Shown: piece by piece, positions 1 to 5,101 of the stretch
Position numbering within the stretch: the stretch's first letter is position 1
Layout of the letters: each line of letters begins with the position of its first letter
Notes under the pieces: generated by a model
Told to the model about the DNA's origin: nothing
Database searches by the model: none
What the model saw: the letters and a program-made list of their open reading frames with translations, nothing else
Program-made: the position numbers and the translations under genes
NCBI GenBank assembly: GCA_003532195.1
Contig: DOFA01000004.1
Span: 1 to 5,101, forward strand
Reading direction: 5' to 3'
Origin: Clostridiales bacterium
Lineage (GTDB): Bacteria > Bacillota > Clostridia > Saccharofermentanales > UBA5734
DNA: 5,101 bases

Positions 1-1637
1 AAAGCCTGGTCAAAGCTGCGCAACGCGTCGTCAAATTCGCAGAGCTGGGTCAGGGTGTTGCCCTTGCCAACCCATGCCGCCACGTGATCCGGCGCGACTT
101 TTATCGTCTGGTCAAACAGGGTGGCCGCTTCATCAAATTCGCTGCGGAAATAAAGAATCACGCCTTTGTTGCACAGCGCATCGGCATATTCCGGAGATTC
201 TGCCAGCGCCCGGTCAACCAGTTCCAGCGCCCGGTCGTCGTCACCGTCCAGATGGACCATATAGGATAGCTCGTTCAGGGCAAACGGATTGTCCGGTTCC
301 AGATCGACAGCTTTATTCAATAAATGATGCGCCTTTTCATCGTTATTCTTGCGCAGGGCAACCATGCCCAGGATGACATAAGCGCTGACATAAGCCGGAT
401 CAAGTTCCAGGCATTTCCGGCAGACTTCCTGGCAGTCGTCCAGATAGCCGGCCGAAAACAGAACGTCGGCCAATTCATAGTAAAGATCCGGATCTTCGGG
501 GTATTCCCGGCGTAAAGCATTGAAACTGGCCAGGGCTTCATAATCGCGCCCCAGCATCGAGAGGCATTTGCCCTGGCCGCGTAAAGCGTCATATCGCCGC
601 GGATCATATTTTAAGGTCATCTCAAAATCCTGCAGGGCTTCTTCATAATGCTCCAGCTGCATCTGGACAAATGCCCGGGCCATGTAGCTGTTTGGGTTAT
701 CCGGGGCGATTTCGCAGGCTTTGCGGGCATCCGACATCGCCTTGTCATAACGGCCGAGTATGAAAAAGGTATTGGAGCGCAGGCAATAGCCAGTGTAGTC
801 GTCCGGCATCAGCAAAATCAGCCGGTCGCATACAGCCAGGCTGCCGCCGGCGTCGCCGATCCGTTTGAGAATGCGCGCTTTAACCGCCAGCAGCTCATAT
901 TGGTCGGGTTCGTCCTGCAAACCTTGTTCAAGCCATTCCAGCGCCTCCTTGAAACGCTCGTCGTATTCCAGGGCAACGGCCGCTTCCAGCAGGAACTCGT
1001 TGCCGCTGCCATATTCCGGGTTTCTCCGGCATAATTCCTGCCAGGACCGCGCAGTTTCGATAATTTGCGGAACTGACTTCTGCTGCCTGCCTCGGGCAAG
1101 CTGCATCAGGTAATCGATCCGCACCAGAATCAGCGGATCGGCGCCTCTGCTTAAGGCGATCTGGCGATCCTGGGTCATGGCATCGAGAATCTCCGGGGAC
1201 CAGTCAACAAACAAGGTAGCCAGGTAATAGCGCAAAGCCGGAGCCCACCGCAAAGCCAGGCGGCGATCCAGAGCCGCAACCGGCCGGAACAGTCGGTTGA
1301 TCCGGTCGTTGGCAGACTCGTTCTGGCGCCTGACAATCCATTGCCCCAGCTTTTGCCAGCAACGGCGCGGATCTTCTGTTTCGGCTTCATACCAAAAGGC
1401 GGCCAATTCGTAACACAGCATCTTCTGCGCCTGCTCGTCCAGCTGAGATAATATTTTACCGGCAGCCTCAAATTCGCCAAGATAGAGCGGCCTGAAGGCA
1501 GCAGTAATCTGATAAAGCCGATAACCCCGGCCAGAATGACTTTCCAGGCCGACCGGCGATTCGCTTGTCCCTTGCAGGAAAGACCTCACAGCCCTTTCGC
1601 TGTCCAGGAGCTTCACCCATTGATAATCAGTCAGCAT
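1..1637 (-). CDS. Large tetratricopeptide-repeat (TPR) protein, 3' end cut by window edge
   Basis: Reading the minus strand from the ATG at 1637 gives 545 codons with no stop up to the left edge, so the C-terminus lies outside the window. Residues 213-545 form nine complete TPR units and most of a tenth, each exactly 34 residues long (213-246, 247-280, 281-314, 315-348, 349-382, 383-416, 417-450, 451-484, 485-518, 519 onward). They show the family pattern: small residues at positions 8 and 20, an aromatic or leucine near 11, and a closing P-D/E-x such as APDN, DPAY, EPDN or SPEY. Residues 1-200 are predicted-helical, rich in Arg, Trp and Tyr, and carry no motif I recognise. There is no signal peptide or membrane segment, so it is probably a cytoplasmic scaffold for protein contacts. 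An AGGAAGG site 6 nt upstream supports the start. It follows the MBL gene by 48 nt, probably in the same transcript. The fold is clear; the partner and role are unknown. Confidence 0.9.
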   Translation of the reverse strand, partial: MLTDYQWVKLLDSERAVRSFLQGTSESPVGLESHSGRGYRLYQITAAFRPLYLGEFEAAGKILSQLDEQAQKMLCYELAAFWYEAETEDPRRCWQKLGQWIVRRQNESANDRINRLFRPVAALDRRLALRWAPALRYYLATLFVDWSPEILDAMTQDRQIALSRGADPLILVRIDYLMQLARGRQQKSVPQIIETARSWQELCRRNPEYGSGNEFLLEAAVALEYDERFKEALEWLEQGLQDEPDQYELLAVKARILKRIGDAGGSLAVCDRLILLMPDDYTGYCLRSNTFFILGRYDKAMSDARKACEIAPDNPNSYMARAFVQMQLEHYEEALQDFEMTLKYDPRRYDALRGQGKCLSMLGRDYEALASFNALRREYPEDPDLYYELADVLFSAGYLDDCQEVCRKCLELDPAYVSAYVILGMVALRKNNDEKAHHLLNKAVDLEPDNPFALNELSYMVHLDGDDDRALELVDRALAESPEYADALCNKGVILYFRSEFDEAATLFDQTIKVAPDHVAAWVGKGNTLTQLCEFDDALRSFDQA

Positions 1638-1643
1638 TTATTT

Positions 1644-1650
1644 CCTTCCT
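1644..1650 (-). promoter_or_regulatory. Ribosome binding site of the TPR gene
   Basis: AGGAAGG on the minus strand lies 6 nt before the ATG at 1637. It fixes the start of the TPR protein, whose N-terminus has no recognisable domain to anchor it. Confidence 0.75.
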
Positions 1651-1685
1651 TAAATTGCGAATGGAGAGCTGTTCCAGCCCGGCCT

Positions 1686-2417
1686 TCACACTTCATAGGT
1701 TGCGAGCAAACGGGCCAATTCGGCGCCGGGATCCTGCGCTGCCGCTTCTGCCAGTATTTCCGCCGGGTCCAGGAGCGGCAGGAGATGGGTCAGCAGCAGG
1801 CGGCGGACCCGGCAGGCCCGGGCCAGGATCGCACACTCGGCTGCCGTCAGGTGTATCATGATCGGTTTGCGCAACCGTTCCAGAGTGCCCGCATCCATCA
1901 AGGCCAGGTCGGCGTCCTGAAGCAGCGGAGGAAGATTGGTGCACGGCACGCTGTCTGCGGTATACGCTAATTTGCGGCCGGCGAATTCCACGGTGATTCC
2001 ATAGGTCTCCACAGGATGTTCCATCGGCAGGAAGCGCACGGTGGCGCCAAACATGCTGATCTCGGAATTGGCATTGATCTGGCCGATGATCAGGTTGCCG
2101 TCGCTTTGCAGGCCGGCGGCGATATTTTCCGGTGTCCCCGGCGCAATGACCGGGATGGCCGGCATGTCCAGGCCCGTTTTCCGGGTCAGGTCAATGGCAT
2201 ATTTTAAAACCTGCATATCGCTGATGTGGTCATAATGCAGGTGGGTCAGGATAATCGCATCCAGCTGCTCCAGGCGGATGAAGCGAAATAAGTTGGACAG
2301 GACGCCGCTGCCGCAGTCGATCAGGATATGCCGGCCGTTCAGTTCCAGCAGGTAGCCGGAAGTCGCGCCTCCGACAGCCGGGAAGCCGCCAGAGAGGCCG
2401 AGCACAGTCAGGTTCAT
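1686..2417 (-). CDS. MBL-fold metallo-hydrolase, YhfI-like (RNase Z-related branch)
   Basis: This 243-residue protein is a complete metallo-beta-lactamase-fold hydrolase. It has the zinc motif THLHYDH (His59, His61, Asp63, His64), a further ligand His134 in MEHPVETYG, the bridging Asp155 in YTADS, His189 in MIHLTAAE, and the last ligand His211 in LLTHL. The N-terminus (MNLTVLGLSGGFP, then ATSGYLLE and IDCGSGV) closely follows Bacillus subtilis YhfI as I remember it, including YTADS where many relatives have YTGDT. This branch resembles RNase Z/ElaC and the phosphodiesterases, so hydrolysis of a phosphodiester is the likely chemistry. The substrate is not known, and I do not see the long exosite arm used by true RNase Z to bind tRNA. 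The start has a strong GAGGTG site 7 nt upstream. The gene follows the cyclo-ligase after a 144-nt gap and precedes the TPR gene by 48 nt. All metal ligands are present, so it should be active. Confidence 0.92.
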   Translation of the reverse strand: MNLTVLGLSGGFPAVGGATSGYLLELNGRHILIDCGSGVLSNLFRFIRLEQLDAIILTHLHYDHISDMQVLKYAIDLTRKTGLDMPAIPVIAPGTPENIAAGLQSDGNLIIGQINANSEISMFGATVRFLPMEHPVETYGITVEFAGRKLAYTADSVPCTNLPPLLQDADLALMDAGTLERLRKPIMIHLTAAECAILARACRVRRLLLTHLLPLLDPAEILAEAAAQDPGAELARLLATYEV

Positions 2418-2424
2418 TACGTTT

Positions 2425-2430
2425 CACCTC
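2425..2430 (-). promoter_or_regulatory. Ribosome binding site of the MBL hydrolase gene
   Basis: GAGGTG on the minus strand, 7 nt before the ATG at 2417. It confirms the start, which also matches the conserved N-terminus of YhfI-like proteins. Confidence 0.8.
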
Positions 2431-2454
2431 GCATTCCTGTTTTCTTCTCTACCT

Positions 2455-2480
2455 ATTTTACCATAATCAGGAAAATGCAA
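2455..2480 (-). promoter_or_regulatory. Weak candidate promoter for the MBL-TPR gene pair
   Basis: In the AT-rich part of the only sizeable intergenic gap, the minus strand reads TTGCAT (2480-2475) and TAAAAT (2460-2455), about 25 nt before the MBL ribosome site. The second box fits a sigma-A -10 element well. The first is only a partial -35 match, and the 14-nt spacer is shorter than the usual 16-18, so this is tentative. The gap could equally be read through from the upstream genes. Confidence 0.25.
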
Positions 2481-2491
2481 GTAGATTTTCC
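2470..2491. repeat. Perfect 7-bp inverted repeat (operator-like dyad)
   Basis: GGAAAAT (2470-2476) and ATTTTCC (2485-2491) are perfect inverted copies separated by the 8 bases GCAAGTAG. The dyad overlaps the possible -35 box of the MBL gene. The stem has only two G-C pairs and no run of T follows on either strand, so it is not a convincing terminator. A repressor site is possible, but an AT-rich 7-bp dyad can also arise by chance. Confidence 0.35.
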
Positions 2492-2561
2492 GCAATAAAC
2501 ACTCGGCAGCCTATACGGCGCCTGGATCTGGTGTAAGGGATCTGCGCAGAGAAAGTGAAGC

Positions 2562-3188
2562 TCATGGATGTCCGGTTTTTATGCAGGTTTGCGGAGTAAC
2601 CAGCCAGTCGACTTTCCGGTCGTGGGCTACGGTTGGCAGTCGTTCCGGCAGAATCTGAAACGCATAGCCGATACCGACCAGAACCGGCTGTTCAGGCAGG
2701 GCTGCCAGCATGCGGTCATAGAAGGCGCGACCCCAGCCCAGACGGTTTCCTTCCCGATCAAAAGCCAGACCCGGCATGAGGACAGCGTCAAAAACCGGCA
2801 ACGCCTCCAGCCTGGCTGACAGCGGCGGCTCCGGAACACCAAAATTTCCGGGCGATAAAAATTCCGCCGGCATCAGATCTGGCGGCAGGCAGCCGAATAT
2901 CAATCTGGCGCTGTCACCGCGCCCGTTCACCGCGGGAAAATATAAATCCGCCGGCCAAGCCTTCAGGTCGAGCCAGATTGGTGCAAGATCAAGTTCGCTA
3001 CGGATCGCCGCATAGACGCCAAGGCTTAATCTCCTGCCCCGCCAGCCCAGACGGGTTAACAGATCAAGCAGCTGCAGCCTCAGGCCGGTCGAGGCCCAGG
3101 CGCATTCCTCCGGGGAAAGGCTGTCCCGGCGGTGCAGCATGTCTTCACGCAGACGCCTTTTTTGTCCCTGAATTTTATCTTCCGCCAT
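2562..3188 (-). CDS. 5-formyltetrahydrofolate cyclo-ligase (5-FCL / MTHFS family)
   Basis: The enzyme converts 5-formyl-THF to 5,10-methenyl-THF using ATP, removing an inhibitory folate and returning it to one-carbon metabolism in the cytoplasm. From Met at 3188 it is 208 residues, close to the family norm of about 180-200. Landmarks are the basic N-terminal helix (QKRRLREDMLHRR), the substrate-site strand YAAIRSELD (59-67), YFPAV, FGVPEP (116-121), the core MPGLAFDREGNRLGWGRAFYDR (138-159), and the C-terminal HDRKVDWLVTP. The glycine loop, usually GxGxGxYD with x-G-Y/F before YD, reads GWGRAFYD, with Ala replacing the third Gly. An in-frame ATG at 3206 would add six residues but lacks a ribosome site, whereas AGGG lies 7 nt before 3188. 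It follows the reactivase gene by 21 nt (3 nt if 3206 is used), so they are surely co-transcribed. Family members are named fau, ygfA or yqgN. The assignment is firm; full activity is likely but not proven given the loop change. Confidence 0.93.
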   Translation of the reverse strand: MAEDKIQGQKRRLREDMLHRRDSLSPEECAWASTGLRLQLLDLLTRLGWRGRRLSLGVYAAIRSELDLAPIWLDLKAWPADLYFPAVNGRGDSARLIFGCLPPDLMPAEFLSPGNFGVPEPPLSARLEALPVFDAVLMPGLAFDREGNRLGWGRAFYDRMLAALPEQPVLVGIGYAFQILPERLPTVAHDRKVDWLVTPQTCIKTGHP

Positions 3189-3195
3189 ATCTAAG

Positions 3196-3199
3196 CCCT
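3196..3199 (-). promoter_or_regulatory. Ribosome binding site that favours the 3188 start of the cyclo-ligase
   Basis: AGGG on the minus strand stands 7 nt before the ATG at 3188. It falls inside the reading frame opened by the ATG at 3206, which has no purine-rich site before it (GACGATTGATCG). This makes the downstream ATG the better start. Confidence 0.55.
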
Positions 3200-3209
3200 G
3201 CCGCATCGA

Positions 3210-5078
3210 TCAATCGTCGGTTTCCGGGAACATCATCGCCTCAATATAGAGATCGGTGAAACGCTTGTCGCCGGACAGCTCAAAATACCCAACGCTGCGG
3301 GCGATGCTTTCCGCTTCAGCCAAAGCCGTGTGGTCGAGCAGACACAGGATCGCACCCATTCCTGCGGTATTTCCCGCCGCCCGGGTGCTGCCGCGCAGTT
3401 CACGCGGCAGCAGACCGATCCGGAAAGCGTGTGCGGCATCCAGGTAATTGCCAAAGCCGCCGGCGATATAAGTCCGGTCGATTTGATCCGGCCGCAGTCC
3501 TGCTTGCTGAATCAGCAGAGAAATTCCGGCCGCAATCGCCGCTTTCGCGTTTTGCAGTTCGCGGATGTCTTTTTGTGTTAAGATGATAGGATGACCTGTC
3601 GCGCTAATCTCACGGGGAACCAACAGGATAGCCGCCTGTTCCTGGTATTGGATCAAGCGTTGCCGCAAGCTGGCCGGAAGGTTTGCCGGTTCATCTGTGA
3701 TCCTTCCCGTCTCGTCGATCAGGCCACAATCCAGCAGCACCGCCACCGCCGCCACCAGGCCGGAACCGCAGATGCCCAGAGGACGGATGCTTTGGCCGTT
3801 GTCTTTTCCGTTGCCGTTGCTTTCACCGACTGTGGTGTAGACCAGATCACCTTCCCGACAAGCCATAGAATCGATCGCTCCCTGAACTCCGCCCATACCG
3901 CAGAGGATATTGGCGCCTTCGAATGCCGGTCCCGCGGCTGTCGAGCAGGCAATCAGCCCGTTCGGGCTGGCAAGAACGATTTCGCCGTTAGTTCCGATGT
4001 CCAAAAGCAAGGCATTCTGTCCGGGCGGCAGGTGATGCAGGCCGCAAGCCAGGATGCCGGCGGTGATATCAGCCCCCACATACCCCGAAATCGAGGGCAG
4101 CAGTTGACAGACAGCATCGGCCGCCAGAGGCAGGCCGAGTTCGGCCGCCGGCAGCGTCATGGCCCGGCGGCTGACCGGTATGAAAGGCGCCCGGGCAATC
4201 GCCGCGGCCGGTAGTCCGGTCAGCAAATGAAGCATGGTTGTATTGCCGGCGAAAACATAATGCACGATGTCGTCTGTTGAAATGTTCATGCCGAGTTTGT
4301 GCCCCGCTTTAACAGCCAGGCGGTCCGCCAGGCCGGCAATTGCGCCGGCAATGCTCGCGCGCAGGGCATGGCGCGCTTCCGGGGAAACTGACGACTGATC
4401 GATCCGGCTGATCACATCGGCGCCATAAGCGCGCTGCGGATTCAAGCCGGCGGCTGAAGCCAGCCTCTTGCCGGAATCCAGATCATATAGGTAAGCGGCC
4501 AGCGTGGTTGTGCCGATGTCGACGGCCACGCCCAGCGGGGCAGGCCCATCCGGCCTGATAAAGCGAACAGCACTGCCCTCAGCGCCGGCGCAGGCACTGC
4601 AAAAAACGAAAGCGGGCTGGAAAGCGCTGTCCCGCAAGGCTGCCGGCAACTGCTCCAGCAGCCGGAACGGCACATTCAAGCCGGTCGCCTCCGTAAAGCG
4701 TTCCTCATCCGAACGCTGGTCGTTGAGACTCGGTTCGGTCAGCCGGATCGTTCCCCTGTTCATCAGCGGTGACAGGTTGAAATCAGGAATCAAACCATCT
4801 GTGGAGATCTGAGCCTGAGCCGGTTCCGGCAGAAGAACGGTCAGCGGCTCATCCGCGCGCAATCCGGCGCGTCCAGCCAGCTGCTCATCCAGAGTCGTCC
4901 GGCAAGCGAGGACCTGGCCGATCCCGGCTATTTCGACCTGGCATTTACGGCAGGTTCCCCTGCCGCCGCACGGGGCATGAATCTGACTGCCGGTTTCCTG
5001 CAGTACAGTCAGCAGATTGGAACCGGGGCTGGCTATGACTTCGCGCCGATTCTGATGTCCGATGATGATCAGCCGCAT
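3210..5078 (-). CDS. Ferredoxin-ASKHA protein, RACo/DUF4445 family (ATP-dependent reductive activator of corrinoid proteins)
   Basis: This 622-residue protein has an N-terminal 2Fe-2S ferredoxin domain (about 1-85) with Cys37, Cys43, Cys46 and Cys59 (CX5CX2CX12C; CGGRGTCRKC...LAC). A linker and middle domain (about 95-180) follow, then an acetate kinase/sugar kinase/Hsp70-type ATPase domain. The ATPase shows VAVDIGTTTLAAYLYD (184-199), FAGNTTMLHL, LLLDIGTNGEIVL (357-369), CSTAAGPAFEG (378-388), GGVQGAID, ICGSGLVAA (436-444) and YIAGGFGNYLD (537-547). In characterised relatives (RACo, RamA) this architecture couples ATP hydrolysis to one-electron reduction of inactive Co(II) corrinoid to Co(I), rescuing methyl-transfer proteins. 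Its partner is not in the window. AGGAGG 5 nt before the ATG supports the start, and the length fits the family. Oddities are an extra CSAC at 160-163 and a polar insert rich in Gly and Asn at 419-430. The cyclo-ligase follows directly. The family is certain; the corrinoid target is inferred, since many members are uncharacterised. Confidence 0.93.
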   Translation of the reverse strand: MRLIIIGHQNRREVIASPGSNLLTVLQETGSQIHAPCGGRGTCRKCQVEIAGIGQVLACRTTLDEQLAGRAGLRADEPLTVLLPEPAQAQISTDGLIPDFNLSPLMNRGTIRLTEPSLNDQRSDEERFTEATGLNVPFRLLEQLPAALRDSAFQPAFVFCSACAGAEGSAVRFIRPDGPAPLGVAVDIGTTTLAAYLYDLDSGKRLASAAGLNPQRAYGADVISRIDQSSVSPEARHALRASIAGAIAGLADRLAVKAGHKLGMNISTDDIVHYVFAGNTTMLHLLTGLPAAAIARAPFIPVSRRAMTLPAAELGLPLAADAVCQLLPSISGYVGADITAGILACGLHHLPPGQNALLLDIGTNGEIVLASPNGLIACSTAAGPAFEGANILCGMGGVQGAIDSMACREGDLVYTTVGESNGNGKDNGQSIRPLGICGSGLVAAVAVLLDCGLIDETGRITDEPANLPASLRQRLIQYQEQAAILLVPREISATGHPIILTQKDIRELQNAKAAIAAGISLLIQQAGLRPDQIDRTYIAGGFGNYLDAAHAFRIGLLPRELRGSTRAAGNTAGMGAILCLLDHTALAEAESIARSVGYFELSGDKRFTDLYIEAMMFPETDD

Positions 5079-5083
5079 AGGGA

Positions 5084-5089
5084 CCTCCT
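5084..5089 (-). promoter_or_regulatory. Ribosome binding site of the reactivase gene
   Basis: A consensus AGGAGG on the minus strand lies 5 nt before the ATG at 5078. Only 12 further bases remain before the window ends, so the promoter and any upstream gene of the operon cannot be seen. Confidence 0.85.
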
Positions 5090-5101
5090 GTCCGAACTGG
5101 A

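Larger units (their letters stand above)
2418..2561. other. 144-nt intergenic gap between cyclo-ligase and MBL genes
   Basis: This is the largest non-coding stretch. The half next to the MBL gene (about 2431-2495) is clearly richer in A and T than the flanking genes and holds the dyad, the possible promoter and the MBL ribosome site. The half next to the cyclo-ligase stop holds a perfect 10-bp palindrome TCTGCGCAGA (2541-2550) and two direct copies of GGATCTG (2524-2530, 2538-2544). I see no stem followed by a T-run, so there is no good intrinsic terminator. No small ORF with a ribosome site was found. Confidence 0.6.

Noticed and set aside
648..1034. 128-residue open frame on the plus strand
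   Set aside because: It is antisense to the TPR repeats, whose 34-residue pattern shows the minus frame is the coding one.
1175..1480. 101-residue open frame on the minus strand
   Set aside because: It is a different frame of the TPR gene. The TPR frame stays open for 545 codons with a good ribosome site, so this is a shadow and not evidence of a frameshift.
1651..1685. Small hairpin (GGGCTG-GAA-CAGCTC) after the MBL stop as a terminator
   Set aside because: The stem is short, includes a G-U pair and has no following T-run, so termination between MBL and TPR is not supported.
2521..2550. Palindrome and direct GGATCTG copies after the cyclo-ligase as a terminator or mobile-element scar
   Set aside because: There is no stem-loop with a T-run, and the repeats are too short, with no transposase or target duplication nearby.
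3189..3206. ATG at 3206 as the cyclo-ligase start
   Set aside because: It is possible but has no purine-rich site upstream; the ATG at 3188 has AGGG at 7 nt and fits the usual N-terminus. It is kept as an alternative.
3591..4214. 207-residue open frame on the plus strand
   Set aside because: It lies wholly antisense to conserved ASKHA motifs, has no ribosome site or recognisable domain, and is explained by the GC-rich codon use of the real gene.

Overview
The window carries four protein genes, all on the minus strand and read from right to left, with almost no non-coding space. In transcription order they are: a ferredoxin-ASKHA (RACo/DUF4445-type) corrinoid-protein reactivase homologue (5078-3210), a 5-formyltetrahydrofolate cyclo-ligase (3188-2562, or from 3206), a YhfI-like metallo-beta-lactamase-fold hydrolase (2417-1686), and a large tetratricopeptide-repeat (TPR) protein (1637 to beyond the left edge, so its C-terminus is missing). 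No RNA gene, insertion sequence, CRISPR array, phage gene or riboswitch was seen.

The likely host is an anaerobic Firmicute of moderately high GC (Clostridia, Negativicutes or Erysipelotrichia type). The reasons are the close resemblance of the MBL protein to Bacillus YhfI, strong purine-rich Shine-Dalgarno sites before at least three genes (AGGAGG, GAGGTG, AGGAAGG), and a ferredoxin-ASKHA protein, a family typical of anaerobes that use corrinoid methyltransferases. This is inference from gene content; no taxonomic marker is present.

The first two genes are tightly packed (3 or 21 nt apart, depending on the cyclo-ligase start) and very probably co-transcribed. Both touch one-carbon chemistry. 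The ASKHA protein would re-reduce inactive Co(II) corrinoid, and the cyclo-ligase returns 5-formyl-THF to the active folate pool. A 144-nt gap follows (2418-2561). It is the only sizeable intergenic region and holds an AT-rich patch, a perfect 7-bp inverted repeat and a weak promoter-like sequence, so the MBL and TPR genes may have their own promoter or may simply be read through. The MBL and TPR genes are 48 nt apart and look like one unit.

This is mostly a conserved housekeeping/anaerobic-metabolism region. I did not find evidence for a new mobile or defence system. The most interesting points are the reactivase/cyclo-ligase pairing, the compact ferredoxin domain and additional CxxC in the reactivase, the Gly-to-Ala change in the nucleotide-binding loop of the cyclo-ligase, and the large TPR protein with ten visible repeats in exact 34-residue register.
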